From the NCBI GenBank assembly GCA_934778205.1, contig CAKVOD010000002.1, positions 180,016-244,015 of the forward strand: 64,000 nucleotides of DNA, written 5' to 3'. A model generated the notes under the pieces. That model worked only from the letters and a program-made list of their open reading frames with translations. It was not told the DNA's origin and did not search any database. The stretch's first letter is position 1. Each line of letters starts with the position of its first letter. The DNA is from an uncultured Clostridia bacterium (GTDB lineage Bacteria > Bacillota > Clostridia > Christensenellales > UBA1242). The translations under genes were made by a program, and so were the position numbers. Shown piece by piece: positions 36,321-45,935 of the stretch.

Positions 36321-37700
36321 TCAAATAATTCCTTCGACAAATTCTTGTGCATCAAACGGAACAAGGTCATCAATACCTTCCCCAACGCCTACAAATTTGA
36401 CAGGAATTTCAAATTCGTGACATATGCTGACGACTATTCCACCTTTGGCAGTTCCGTCAAGTTTCGTAAGAACAATTCCGTCAAGGTCAATGGCTGAATC
36501 AAATTCGCGAACTTGATTGACGGCGTTTTGCCCTGTTGTGGCGTCAATGACGATGTATCTTTCAAAGTGTGCTTCTTCCCAATTCTTTGTTGCAACACGA
36601 TTGACTTTTGAAAGTTCTTCCATAAGGTTTACTTTATTGTGCAAACGTCCTGCTGTATCAACAAGCACGACGTCAAAGCCTTTCGCTTTTGCAAAACTTA
36701 TGCCGTCAAAAACGACGCTCGCTGAATCGGCGCCCTCGTCTTGTTTGACGATTTTTACGTCCGCACGGTTTGCCCATACATTGAGTTGCGCGCTTGCTGC
36801 TGCTCTAAATGTGTCGCCTGCGACAACGACTACTTTTTTGCCAAGATTGCTGTAGTAGTTTGCAAGTTTGCCAATGCTTGTCGTTTTGCCAACACCATTG
36901 ACGCCGACAACGATTACTACCTTTGGATATTCATCTTCAGTTGTGCTTTCGTCGCAAGATGTCATCATTTCTTCAATGACTTGCCTCAAGGCATTTTTTG
37001 CTTCGTCGCAAGTTTTTAGTCTTTCCTTTTTACATTTTGTGCGCAAGCGGTCGATGATTTCTTCCGACGTTTCATATCCTAAATCGGACGTAATCAAAAT
37101 TTCTTCAAGGTCGTCAAAAAATTCGTCGTCAAGTTCCTTGTGAAAAATTGAATCAATTTTGTTTGAAATCGCATCTTTAGTCTTTTTCAAGGCATTTGCA
37201 ATCTTTCTAAAAAATCCAACTTTTTCTTTTTTAGGTTTTTCGACAACTTCTTGAAAGTCACTTGTTTGTTCCTGTTGAGTTTGAGGCGCTTCAGTTGTTT
37301 TTATTGCTTCTGTTGTTATTTCTTTTGCTTCCTCAACGCTTTCTTGAGGTTCTTCAACAACTGTAGTTTCAGGTGCGTCACTTTCAATAATTGTTTCTTC
37401 TTCAACCTCTATTGGTTCCTGTGCTGTTTCATTCTCTCCCAAAACTGCTGGCTGGTCGGCAATTTCTTGTTCCTCAACAACTGCAACTTGTTCAGTATTT
37501 TGCATTTTCTCTTGTGGTTGCTCGATTTCATTCACTTGCGGAGTAGTTTCAGTTACTTCTTCAACAATAATTTGTTGCGGTTGTTCCTCTTTTGGTTGTT
37601 CTTTCACCATTGTAGATGATTCGATTTTGTCATCTACTTCAATATTGTCGTTCTTGTTTTTTTTATTTTTGTCTTTTTTAAACCAATTAAAAATTCCCAT
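36321..37700 (-). CDS. ftsY: Signal recognition particle receptor FtsY
   Basis: 459 residues. A long acidic A domain (about 1-165, rich in Glu, Val, Gln and Thr) precedes the NG domain: N helices, then G1 GVNGVGKTTSIGKLA, GDTFRAAAS, DTAGRLHNK and TKLDGTAKGG. It docks SRP-ribosome complexes at the membrane with Ffh. The acidic region is long for a Firmicutes FtsY, closer in style to proteobacterial ones. Follows smc, the standard order. Confidence 0.97.
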   Translation of the reverse strand: MGIFNWFKKDKNKKNKNDNIEVDDKIESSTMVKEQPKEEQPQQIIVEEVTETTPQVNEIEQPQEKMQNTEQVAVVEEQEIADQPAVLGENETAQEPIEVEEETIIESDAPETTVVEEPQESVEEAKEITTEAIKTTEAPQTQQEQTSDFQEVVEKPKKEKVGFFRKIANALKKTKDAISNKIDSIFHKELDDEFFDDLEEILITSDLGYETSEEIIDRLRTKCKKERLKTCDEAKNALRQVIEEMMTSCDESTTEDEYPKVVIVVGVNGVGKTTSIGKLANYYSNLGKKVVVVAGDTFRAAASAQLNVWANRADVKIVKQDEGADSASVVFDGISFAKAKGFDVVLVDTAGRLHNKVNLMEELSKVNRVATKNWEEAHFERYIVIDATTGQNAVNQVREFDSAIDLDGIVLTKLDGTAKGGIVVSICHEFEIPVKFVGVGEGIDDLVPFDAQEFVEGII

Positions 37701-37776
37701 ATCTATACCTTATTATATATTATTTAAGCAAATACACTTATAAAGAAATTTTGCGCCAAAATGTGGCGCAATTTCC

Positions 37777-40700
37777 CTAGCCTTGTGCTGGTTCAGCGTT
37801 TGCAAGCGCATCTGAGAGTTTGACAGATACAATCTTTGAAACGCCCTTTTCTTCCATTGTAACACCATATAGAGAGTCGGCAAGTTCCATTGTTGGCTTT
37901 CTGTGCGTGATGACAATGAATTGTGTTTCTTTTGAAAATCTATGCAAATATTTTGCAAATCTTTCAACGTTCGCATCGTCAAGCGCTGCCTCAATTTCGT
38001 CAAGCAGGCAGAATGGCATTGGACGCAATTTCAAGATTGCAAACAAGATTGCAATTGCAGTAAGTGCTTGTTCTCCACCACTTAGCAAACTCAAGTTTGT
38101 GACTTTTTTGCCCGGTGGTTCGGCCTGAATCTCCACACCTGCTTTAAGATTATCTTCAGATTCGGTGAGAACGAGGCGCGCGTTGCCACCACCGAACAAT
38201 TCGCGGAATGTTCGCGTAAAATTGTTGTTGATTTTTTCGAACGCATCGTCAAACTTTTGCGTCATCTCAGTCGATAATTCTTTTATGATTTGCAACAAAT
38301 CGTCTTCCGCTTTTTGGTCATCTTCCATTTCCTTGGTCATTTCTTCGTAGCGCGCGGAAAGTTCTTTTATATCCTCAATTGCGCTCATATTGACATAGCC
38401 AAGTTTGCTAATTTCTTTCTTAATTTCGATGATGCGTGGAACTGATTGTTCCGCGTCAAAGTTTTCGTCACGGTACATCAAGCAACCGTCATAATCAAGT
38501 TCATATTCCTCAGCAATTCTTCCTGCCATTGCGTTGAGGTCGTCATCAATCTTTTGAAGATTCATATCTTCGTGGATTTTTCTTTCCTGAACTTTTGTAT
38601 AATCGGCATTTATCATTATTCTTTCTTGTTCAATCAACTTCAAACTGAATTGATGTTCTTGCTTTGTTTTGTCTAATTCTGCAAGGCTTGCTTTAGCGTT
38701 GTCAAGTTCCCCTTTGAGCCTAAAATAGTCGCTATTGTTGTCATCGCTCATTTGAGTATTCTTTTCTTTTTCAATATCGCTTTGCGATTTTGCGAGGTCA
38801 TTCGTCAAAATGACAATTTTATTGTCAAGTACGTTGATATCCTCTTTCAAATTCTCGACATCTTCGCGATATGATTCAATTTCGCTTTCAACCGTTGCGA
38901 TTTGAACTTTCAAATTCGTATTTTCAGCATTGTATTGCTCTTTCTTTGTGCGGAGTAAGTCATACTGGCTTTGACGTTTCGAAATGCACTCATTTGCATT
39001 CAGACGACTGTTGCTGATTGTATTTTCGAGTTCATCAACACTGTTAATTTCATCTTCAATTGCCTTTGCACGCGCGTTGCTTTCGTTGTATGTGCGACGC
39101 AATTGCTCAAGTTCTTTTTGTGTTTCTTCAAACTGAATATTTGCCTTTTGCGACGCCTCAACATTTGTTGCAAGTTCTATTTGCATCGCAACAAGTTTTT
39201 CATCGATTTGCGAAATTTCAACGCTTAGTTGCTCAATTTCTTTGTTGATTTCGACACTTTCATTTGATAGGCTTTCAAGTTTTTTGCTCTTTTTGTCTAT
39301 ATCTTCTTTCAGCGTTTCAATTTCCTTTTCACGCCCCAAAATGTTATTTATTTCAGCCTTTTTGCTACCGCCCGTGATTGAACCTTGAGGATTAACAATG
39401 TCGCCCTCAAGTGAAACAATTTTGAACGAAAAACGAGAGTTTTGCGCAAGCGCAACTGCGGTGTCAAGTGTGTCGACGATAACAGTACCACCAAGCAAAC
39501 TTGTGAATACGTTGCTCATTTTTTTGTCGTACTCAATCAAGTCACTTGCAACGCCAAAAACGCCTGCTCTATTGAGTAGTTTTTTTGTTTCAGCGTCAAG
39601 ATTACGTGGTTTCATTGAAGTAATCGGCAAAAATGTCGCTCTACCATACCTATTTTCTTTCAAATACGCAACAAGATTTTTTGCGTCTCCTTCATTTTCA
39701 GTAACTATGTTTTGAACTGATGCACCGAGAGTCGTTTCAATCGCGATTTGAAATTTTTCAGGCACTTTGATAAGATTTGCAACAACACCCACAATCTTGC
39801 TTTTGAGTGCTACATTTTTTTCAGCATCTTGCATAAGTTTTTTGACACTATACGCAAAACCGTCAAAATCGGACTGCATTTCGCTTAGCAACTTATGACG
39901 GCTCACAATGCTGGCGAGTGCGGTTTGCAATTCTTGCGTTTCGTCGAAGATATCGAGTTTACGCACGTTTGCTTGTTGGAGTTTTCTTTTCAAAACGTCA
40001 ATTTTTATGTTGCTTTCACTAATTTGTGAATTAAGTTTTGTAATTGTTTGCTCAGATTGTGTTTTGTTTTGCTTTAAATTGTCGTTCTTTTCGCCTAAGG
40101 TGTCAAGCCTAATTTTTAAATCAGCACTTTGGTTGTTAAGTGCATCTTTTTCGGCATTCAAACGTGAAAGATTTGCTTTGATTTCGCCGAGTTTGTCAAT
40201 TGATTCGAGCAAATTTCGTTGATTTTTGTCGACTTCGTCTTCATTTTCAGTCAATTCGTCGACGACGTGCAAATATTCATTGCTTAATCTTTCTGAAGTC
40301 AAGTTGAGTTCTTTTAATTTTTGTTCGTTTGCAACAAGTTTTTCATGCTTTGACTCAAGCATTTTTTCTGTGTCATTTTTTTCAAGTTTAATCCTTTCAA
40401 GTTCGTCCTCTTTAGACTGCATTTGTTGCGTCAAAAAGTTCATTCTCTCTTGAATCAACTTTGTTTGCCCTGCTTGCTTTTCAATGCTTACAGAAAGTTC
40501 TACGACAAGATTATGTATTTTTTCAATATCTATGTCTATTTTTTGAATTTCAGACATTGATTTATCATATTTTTGGTTGCAACCAGCAAGTTGTTCTTCC
40601 TTGACTTTCAATTCTTCGGTGATTGCTACGATGCGGTCGCGGACTTCTTGTCTTCTTGCGTTTGCAGTATCACATTGAATGAGGTAGGCATTGATTTCAA

Positions 40701-41373
40701 GCACGCGCAATTCGTCTTTGAACGCGAGGCATTTTTTTGCATCTTCTGCTTGCTTACGCATAGGTCCCAACTGTCTTTCAAGTTCCGTCGCTATATCTGA
40801 AAGGCGTGTCAAGTGGTCGTGGACGCGCTCAAGTTTTCGCTCAGCCTCAACCTTGCGCGCCTTGAACTTGGCAATTCCCGCTGCTTCCTCAAAGATAGAA
40901 CGGCGGTCTTCGGGCTTTGAATTGACAATTTCGGCGACCTTACCTTGTCCAATAATTGAATATCCGTCACGCCCGATACCTGTGTCGTGCAAAAGGTTGA
41001 CGACGTCTTTGAGTCTGCAAGGCGTTCTGTTGATTGCGTATTCACTCTCGCCACTGCGATATAACTTGCGCGTGATGACAATTTCGTCATATTCCATATT
41101 GAGTTCGTGGTCAGTATTGTCAAAGACAAGCGAAACTTCACAATATGAGAGTGATTTACGATTTGACGTGCCTTTGAAAATGACGTCTTGCATACTGCTT
41201 CCACGCAATACTTTACTGCTTTGCTCACCCAAAACCCAACGGACGGAGTCTGCAACGTTACTCTTACCGCATCCATTCGGCCCCACAATAGCGGTTATCC
41301 CGTTATCAAAGTCAATTTCAAGCCTGTCGGCGAACGATTTAAAGCCGGCAACTTCAATTCTTTTAAAATTCAT
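37777..41373 (-). CDS. smc: Chromosome partition protein SMC
   Basis: 1198 residues. Walker A GPNGCGKSNVADSVRW near residue 32, long coiled coil (~165-500), hinge near 510-660 (IVGVVANLIKVPEKF), returning coiled coil, ABC signature LSLLSGGEQALTAI and Walker B near the end (FCLLDEIEAALDD). It compacts and separates chromosomes with ScpAB. Start set at MNFKR, which has AAAGGA six bases upstream; an ATG two codons earlier is too close to that site. Its start overlaps the end of rnc by 11 bases. Confidence 0.98.
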   Translation of the reverse strand: MNFKRIEVAGFKSFADRLEIDFDNGITAIVGPNGCGKSNVADSVRWVLGEQSSKVLRGSSMQDVIFKGTSNRKSLSYCEVSLVFDNTDHELNMEYDEIVITRKLYRSGESEYAINRTPCRLKDVVNLLHDTGIGRDGYSIIGQGKVAEIVNSKPEDRRSIFEEAAGIAKFKARKVEAERKLERVHDHLTRLSDIATELERQLGPMRKQAEDAKKCLAFKDELRVLEINAYLIQCDTANARRQEVRDRIVAITEELKVKEEQLAGCNQKYDKSMSEIQKIDIDIEKIHNLVVELSVSIEKQAGQTKLIQERMNFLTQQMQSKEDELERIKLEKNDTEKMLESKHEKLVANEQKLKELNLTSERLSNEYLHVVDELTENEDEVDKNQRNLLESIDKLGEIKANLSRLNAEKDALNNQSADLKIRLDTLGEKNDNLKQNKTQSEQTITKLNSQISESNIKIDVLKRKLQQANVRKLDIFDETQELQTALASIVSRHKLLSEMQSDFDGFAYSVKKLMQDAEKNVALKSKIVGVVANLIKVPEKFQIAIETTLGASVQNIVTENEGDAKNLVAYLKENRYGRATFLPITSMKPRNLDAETKKLLNRAGVFGVASDLIEYDKKMSNVFTSLLGGTVIVDTLDTAVALAQNSRFSFKIVSLEGDIVNPQGSITGGSKKAEINNILGREKEIETLKEDIDKKSKKLESLSNESVEINKEIEQLSVEISQIDEKLVAMQIELATNVEASQKANIQFEETQKELEQLRRTYNESNARAKAIEDEINSVDELENTISNSRLNANECISKRQSQYDLLRTKKEQYNAENTNLKVQIATVESEIESYREDVENLKEDINVLDNKIVILTNDLAKSQSDIEKEKNTQMSDDNNSDYFRLKGELDNAKASLAELDKTKQEHQFSLKLIEQERIMINADYTKVQERKIHEDMNLQKIDDDLNAMAGRIAEEYELDYDGCLMYRDENFDAEQSVPRIIEIKKEISKLGYVNMSAIEDIKELSARYEEMTKEMEDDQKAEDDLLQIIKELSTEMTQKFDDAFEKINNNFTRTFRELFGGGNARLVLTESEDNLKAGVEIQAEPPGKKVTNLSLLSGGEQALTAIAILFAILKLRPMPFCLLDEIEAALDDANVERFAKYLHRFSKETQFIVITHRKPTMELADSLYGVTMEEKGVSKIVSVKLSDALANAEPAQG

Positions 41374-42133
41374 AGTCATTCCTTTTATTTATAATAAGGT
41401 TTCTCAAGTACTTTTGTTGAGATTTCATACTCTTTTTTTCAACTGCTAATGTCAAAATACAATTGGGCAATTTTTTGAGTGCTTGTTCAGCGCATTTTTG
41501 TTCCGCTAATTGCTTTGAACCTGCTTCGGCAGTGCTGATTAGTGTTTTTTCTACATATAAGCCGACTTCAAAAATTGGCTTATGTGCTTGCCCCGCTTGC
41601 TTGAGCGTTTTATACTCAAAATCCGTTATACCCTGCCCCTGCAAGTACGCTTGCAGAGGCGATTTAAAATCGGTATCTTTTTGATTTGTCAATGTTTTTG
41701 CTCTGAGGTCAATGTTTTTTTCGACAAATGATTTAGCACTTGCAAGACCACCGTCAATATATATCGCGCCGAGTAAACTTTCAAATAAATCGCCTTTTAC
41801 ATTGACTGAAAGCGGACATTGCGTGTGTTTTTCATAAATTTTAGACAAACAAAGGCTATCGATGATTTTGGACAAACTTTGTGCTGAAACTATTTGCGCG
41901 CGTATATGGGAAAGTTTACCCTCATTCTCACTGAGATTGTTGTACAATTTCTCAGAAACAATGAAGGACAAAATACTATCTCCAAAGAATTCTAGGCGCT
42001 CATTGCTTTCAATGTTGCGCAGATTTGCAATCGACGAGTGCGTAAATGCCTTATCTATTAACTTTTTATCCTTGAATACGTAATCTATCGTTTTTTCGAT
42101 TGTTTCTATTTCATTTTGTGTCAATATAAACAT
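41363..42133 (-). CDS. rnc: Ribonuclease III
   Basis: 256 residues: RNase III domain with NERLEFFGDSILSFIVSEKLY (catalytic acidic residues) and GDLFESLLGAIYIDGG, then a double-stranded-RNA-binding domain (DFKSPLQAYLQGQG...GSKQLAEQKCAEQALKKL). The C-terminus carries ~30 extra residues overlapping smc. It processes rRNA and double-stranded RNA. Confidence 0.96.
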   Translation of the reverse strand: MFILTQNEIETIEKTIDYVFKDKKLIDKAFTHSSIANLRNIESNERLEFFGDSILSFIVSEKLYNNLSENEGKLSHIRAQIVSAQSLSKIIDSLCLSKIYEKHTQCPLSVNVKGDLFESLLGAIYIDGGLASAKSFVEKNIDLRAKTLTNQKDTDFKSPLQAYLQGQGITDFEYKTLKQAGQAHKPIFEVGLYVEKTLISTAEAGSKQLAEQKCAEQALKKLPNCILTLAVEKKSMKSQQKYLRNLIINKRNDYEF

Positions 42134-42142
42134 AATCTTCCT

Positions 42143-43183
42143 TTAGTTTTCGACTTTTTCTTCAAGCATTGAGTCGCAAATGTCTTTTGTTTCCAAAATT
42201 GTTTGCTCAATTGTTTCGTACAACTTTTTGTTGTAAATATCAATGACTTGTTCGATACTTGCCAAAATACTTGGCGCAAAACTTGACCCGTGCGACTTGA
42301 TAAGGATTTTTTTTGCACCCAAAAATGGCGAACCGCCCCAACTTTCGTAATCCATCAAGTTCTTGACTGTTTTAAATGACTTTTTCATAAAGAGAGCGCC
42401 AAACATACTGCACTTTCTCGCTTTGATTTCGGACTTTAGGATACTCATCAATGTCTGGATTGCTCCCTCGCTTGCCTTCAGGCAAACGTTTCCAGCAAAG
42501 CCATCTGCGACAACTACGTCATAATCCCCAGACAAAAAGTCGCGCGCTTCCATATTCCCAACAAAATTGATTGGCAATTTTTGGAGCATAGGAAAAACTT
42601 CGTGACAAAGTTCGTTGCCCTTTTTATCCTCAACGCCAACATTTAGGAGCGCGACGCGAGGTTTTTCAATCCCACACATTTTTTGCATATATGCTGAACC
42701 CATAATCGCGTAATGACACAAATAAATTGGTTTTGAGTCCATATTAGCGCCACAGTCAATCAAAAGGACTCTGCCACGCTTTTTAGTTGGCAACATTGGT
42801 GCGAGTGCTGGACGAGAGATGCCTTTCATTCGGCCGATTTTTAAAAACGCGCCTGTTAAAACCGCTCCCGTGCTACCAGCTGAAACAAGCCCGCATACGT
42901 CATCGTTCTCTTTTAAAATATTTAGTGCTACAACCAGTGAGGAATCCTTTTTTGTGCGAATTGCCTCAGTCGGTGATTCATTGTTTGAAACAATTTCTGT
43001 TGTGTGAACAATTTCCAATCTGTTTATGTCGACATCATACTTATTAAATTCATTCTCAAGCGTTTGCTTGTCGCCTGTTATGATGATGTTGAGGTCTTTA
43101 TATTTTGCGATGGCAAGCGCTACACCTTTCACAATCTCTTGTGGCGAGTTGTCACCGCCAAAGCCGTCTATAACTATTTTCAT
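42143..43183 (-). CDS. plsX: Phosphate acyltransferase PlsX
   Basis: 346 residues from MKIVIDGFGGDNSPQ; GGAGG lies upstream of this ATG. Motifs GADxxP-like at the start, ASEGAIQTL and NVGxE-like ALLNVGVEDKKG fit PlsX. It makes acyl-phosphate from acyl-ACP or accepts FakA product for phospholipid synthesis. In B. subtilis fabD, fabG and acpA lie between plsX and rnc; here the two genes are 9 bases apart. Confidence 0.96.
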   Translation of the reverse strand: MKIVIDGFGGDNSPQEIVKGVALAIAKYKDLNIIITGDKQTLENEFNKYDVDINRLEIVHTTEIVSNNESPTEAIRTKKDSSLVVALNILKENDDVCGLVSAGSTGAVLTGAFLKIGRMKGISRPALAPMLPTKKRGRVLLIDCGANMDSKPIYLCHYAIMGSAYMQKMCGIEKPRVALLNVGVEDKKGNELCHEVFPMLQKLPINFVGNMEARDFLSGDYDVVVADGFAGNVCLKASEGAIQTLMSILKSEIKARKCSMFGALFMKKSFKTVKNLMDYESWGGSPFLGAKKILIKSHGSSFAPSILASIEQVIDIYNKKLYETIEQTILETKDICDSMLEEKVEN

Positions 43184-43297
43184 TATTTCCTCCAAATCTT
43201 TGTAAGGTAATTATATTATACTACAATTCTTAAAATTTTCAAATCAATATTGCGCATAAAATTTAAGCATACCGAAATTTGGTATACTTTTTTGTCG

Positions 43298-43714
43298 TTA
43301 ATATCTTTTTATATTATCATACAAAATGATGAGCGCGCGCAAAGTCATAGCGTCGTCAAATTTGCGAATATCAAGTCCGATGAGTCGCTGAATTTTTTCA
43401 ATGCGGTAAACCATTGTATTTCTATGCACATATATTTGCTTGCTGGCGTCTCCGATGCTTAGGTTGTTATCAAAAAGTACACGTGCAGACAAAAGCAACT
43501 CTTCATCTTCAAGAACTTTTAAAACTTTTCGAGAACTCAACATTGAATACAAACTGTCTGGGCATTCGCGCCCCATTGATTCAAGCATAATATTCAGCAA
43601 GCAAGAATTATCTCTCACCTGCCTTCGATATTCTTCGGCTTTTTCTCTTGTCAAGGGTTCGCTTGCAATCTTGTTTGTTTCACTCTCCATTAATCCAACA
43701 TTGTTTATTGTCAT
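43298..43714 (-). CDS. PucR/CdaR-type helix-turn-helix protein, truncated form
   Basis: 138 residues. The last 60 (LLLSARVLFDNNLSIGDASKQIYVHRNTMVYRIEKIQRLIGLDIRKFDDAMTLRA, quoted only as the region 75-130) match the PucR C-terminal HTH_30 domain, with the key HRNTMVYRIEKI helix. The long sensory N-terminal part of CdaR/PucR is absent, so this is a small stand-alone form. GGAAGG precedes the ATG. It follows the degenerate ABC gene by 12 bases, suggesting a joint role in gene control. Confidence 0.85.
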   Translation of the reverse strand: MTINNVGLMESETNKIASEPLTREKAEEYRRQVRDNSCLLNIMLESMGRECPDSLYSMLSSRKVLKVLEDEELLLSARVLFDNNLSIGDASKQIYVHRNTMVYRIEKIQRLIGLDIRKFDDAMTLRALIILYDNIKRY

Positions 43715-43726
43715 TTGTTCCTTCCA

Positions 43727-44395
43727 TTATATTTTTAATTTCGCGCTTTCAATTTTCTCGACGGCGCCAAGTTTCAAGTAAACAATCTTATCGCAAAGTT
43801 CCTTAGCAATTGATTCATTGCTACAAGCAAAAAATGTCGTTGTTCCTTTTTTATTCATAAATGTTTTCAAAATTTCTTTTATAGTTTTAGACTCCGTTTC
43901 GCTAAGCCCTACTAAAATGTCGTCGACAAGCAAAACGTCTATACGTGGTCTTGTGCTGAGCATTGCAAATTGCAAGAGTCTTTTTTGATACATTGAAATA
44001 TTCTTTATTTTTTCATTTGCCACAGATTTCAGTGCAAAATCGTCAAGCGTTTTGTCAATAACCTGCGCACGCTCAGCCTTTGGGTATTTGCGAACCTTCA
44101 AAACGTATTCAATGTTTTTCCTAACACTACTTCGCAGTAAAATCGGAGTGTTTGAAACATACGCAACTGACAAGTCTTTCTCATAATCAATATCAGTAAG
44201 AGGAATGTCGTTGTAACAAATTTCGCCACTATCAGGCTTTTCAAGTTTTGCAAATATTCTCAGTAAACTTGTTTTGCCACTATCTTGAGCGCCTGTCAAA
44301 GCGACTTTTTCGCCGTTGTTTACCTTAAAATTCACGTTATATAAAGCGTAAAATTCCTTTACATACATAAGTTTTACGTTTGTAAATTCTATCAT
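43727..44395 (-). CDS. Degenerate ABC-type ATPase protein
   Basis: 222 residues from MIEFTNVKL (AGAGG 7 bases upstream). Walker A is kept (GAQDSGKTSLLR), but the signature LSGGQ reads ISMYQ, the Walker B glutamate is Asp (VLLVDDI), the D loop is altered, and the switch histidine region reads FACSNES without His. ATP binding is likely, hydrolysis doubtful. No permease gene is adjacent; the only partner is the PucR-type protein downstream. It may act as a nucleotide-bound sensor or scaffold (inference). Confidence 0.8.
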   Translation of the reverse strand: MIEFTNVKLMYVKEFYALYNVNFKVNNGEKVALTGAQDSGKTSLLRIFAKLEKPDSGEICYNDIPLTDIDYEKDLSVAYVSNTPILLRSSVRKNIEYVLKVRKYPKAERAQVIDKTLDDFALKSVANEKIKNISMYQKRLLQFAMLSTRPRIDVLLVDDILVGLSETESKTIKEILKTFMNKKGTTTFFACSNESIAKELCDKIVYLKLGAVEKIESAKLKI

Positions 44396-44557
44396 AACAT
44401 AACCTCTTAATGATATTATGCTATCATATTTATTCATTTTTTACAACTGTTTGAACAATATTTTTGATGAAATATTTGGAAGAATGCACAATTTTGTGCC
44501 AATTTAGGCAAATTCGGCATTGTTTTACGCTGACTTTAAAAAATTTTCTCAAACATT

Positions 44558-44585
44558 TTGAAAACTAAAAAATTTGTGCTATACT
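44558..44585 (+). promoter_or_regulatory. Promoter of the alpha-oxoamine synthase gene
   Basis: TTGAAA, 16-base spacer, TATACT, about 27 bases before the ATG, which has AAAGGAG. Confidence 0.7.
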
Positions 44586-44612
44586 ATTTGAGCATTTAAG
44601 AAAGGAGATATT

Positions 44613-45791
44613 ATGGATTTATTTAAAAAATGCTATGATTATGACGTGGCAAACAATATAAAAGAAGCAGGAATTTACCCCTACTTCCACCCGTTGACAA
44701 GCGGGCAAGATATTGTCGTCAATATGGAAGGACACCGCGTCATTATGCTTGGCTCTAACAATTATCTTGGCTTGACTTCTAATGAAGAAGTTATTGAAGC
44801 GGGCGTAAAAGCACTTGAAAAGTATGGCTCGGGCTGTTCTGGTTCTAGATTTTTGAACGGCACTTTGGATATTCATAGGCAACTAGAACTAGAACTTGCT
44901 GAATTTTTGCACAAAGAAGATGTTATTACTTTTTCAACAGGTTTTCAATCAAACCTCGGCATCATCTCAGCAATCGCGGGTAGAAACGACGTTATCATCG
45001 GCGACAAAGAAAACCACGCATCAATTTATGACGCGTGCAGATTGAGTTTTGCAAAGCTCTTGCGCTATGAACACAGCGATATGGACGACCTCGAAAGACA
45101 ACTTGCCAGTGTCGATGACGACAAAGGCAAACTCATTGTCACTGATGGCGTGTTTAGTATGGGTGGTGACCTTTGCAATCTTCCTAAGATTGTTGAACTT
45201 GCAAAAAAATACGGTGCGCGCGTTATGATTGACGATGCACACGGTTTGGGCGTTTTTGGAGAACGCGGAGCAGGCACTGCAGAACACTTTGGGCTTGAAG
45301 ACGAAGTCGATATTATTATGGAAACATTTAGCAAATCTCTTGCAAGTCTTGGTGGCTGTATGGCTGGTAAAAAAGAGGTTGTCGATTATGTTCGCCACAA
45401 TTCACGCCCGTTCATTTTCTCTGCATCAATGCCACCAGCAAATGTTGCTTGCGCAAGAAAAGCACTTGAAATTTTGAGAAACAACCCACAACGCGTCAAA
45501 GATTTGCGCAATATCACTGACTATGTCCGCAATGGGATGAAAGAAAGAGGGATTGACATTCGCGAGTCTGTTGCGCCTATTATCCCTATCAACACTTACG
45601 AGGATGAATTTACTTTCCGTGCTTGCACAGAACTTTTGAAAAACGGAGTTTACGTCAACCCAGTCGTCAGCCCTGCTGTTCCTGTTGGTGGAGCAATCAT
45701 TAGAACAAGTTATACTGCAACACACACTAAAGAATTAATGGATGAAGCAATGGACATCATCAAAGATACATTCGATTCAATGAAAAAATAA
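44613..45791 (+). CDS. PLP-dependent alpha-oxoamine synthase family enzyme
   Basis: 392 residues. The fold-type I PLP pattern is clear: SNNYLGLTSN, GSGCSGSRFLNGT, STGFQSN, VTDGVFSMGGD, DDAHGLGVFGERGAG and the Schiff-base lysine in ETFSKSLASLGG. The family covers glycine C-acetyltransferase (Kbl), BioF, 5-aminolevulinate synthase and serine palmitoyltransferase. No tdh, bio or hem gene is adjacent, so the substrate is open; a serine-palmitoyltransferase-like role in lipid synthesis is possible. Divergent from the degenerate ABC/PucR pair. Confidence 0.85.
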   Translation: MDLFKKCYDYDVANNIKEAGIYPYFHPLTSGQDIVVNMEGHRVIMLGSNNYLGLTSNEEVIEAGVKALEKYGSGCSGSRFLNGTLDIHRQLELELAEFLHKEDVITFSTGFQSNLGIISAIAGRNDVIIGDKENHASIYDACRLSFAKLLRYEHSDMDDLERQLASVDDDKGKLIVTDGVFSMGGDLCNLPKIVELAKKYGARVMIDDAHGLGVFGERGAGTAEHFGLEDEVDIIMETFSKSLASLGGCMAGKKEVVDYVRHNSRPFIFSASMPPANVACARKALEILRNNPQRVKDLRNITDYVRNGMKERGIDIRESVAPIIPINTYEDEFTFRACTELLKNGVYVNPVVSPAVPVGGAIIRTSYTATHTKELMDEAMDIIKDTFDSMKK

Positions 45792-45816
45792 AACATATTT
45801 TATATGAAACACTAAC

Positions 45817-45855
45817 AAAAAGAGTATTTGTAAACAAAAACAAATACTCTTTTTT
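45817..45855 (+). terminator. Terminator of the oxoamine synthase gene
   Basis: AAAGAGTATTTGT and ACAAATACTCTTT stem with T-rich end. Confidence 0.9.
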
Positions 45856-45881
45856 AGTTGTTTTTCAGTAATTATTGAAAT

Positions 45882-45935
45882 ACTATATGTGGTATATTAT
45901 GCTATATAATATACACAACATATGGTGTATTATAG
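45882..45935. repeat. Palindromic repeat, copy 3 (degenerate)
   Basis: ACTATATGTGGTATATTAT...ATAATATACACAACATATGGTGTATTATAGT carries the same TATGGTGTATTA core, with small insertions that spoil perfect pairing. Again between convergent genes. Confidence 0.6.

Noticed and set aside
37251..37619. Cysteine/phenylalanine-rich plus-strand frame opposite ftsY
   Set aside because: It is the complement of the Glu/Val/Gln-rich acidic domain of FtsY; composition is an artefact.
43260..43290. GTATACC/GGTATGC hairpin as a strong terminator behind the PucR-type gene
   Set aside because: Stem is short and the T run is interrupted on the minus strand; too weak to list as a feature.
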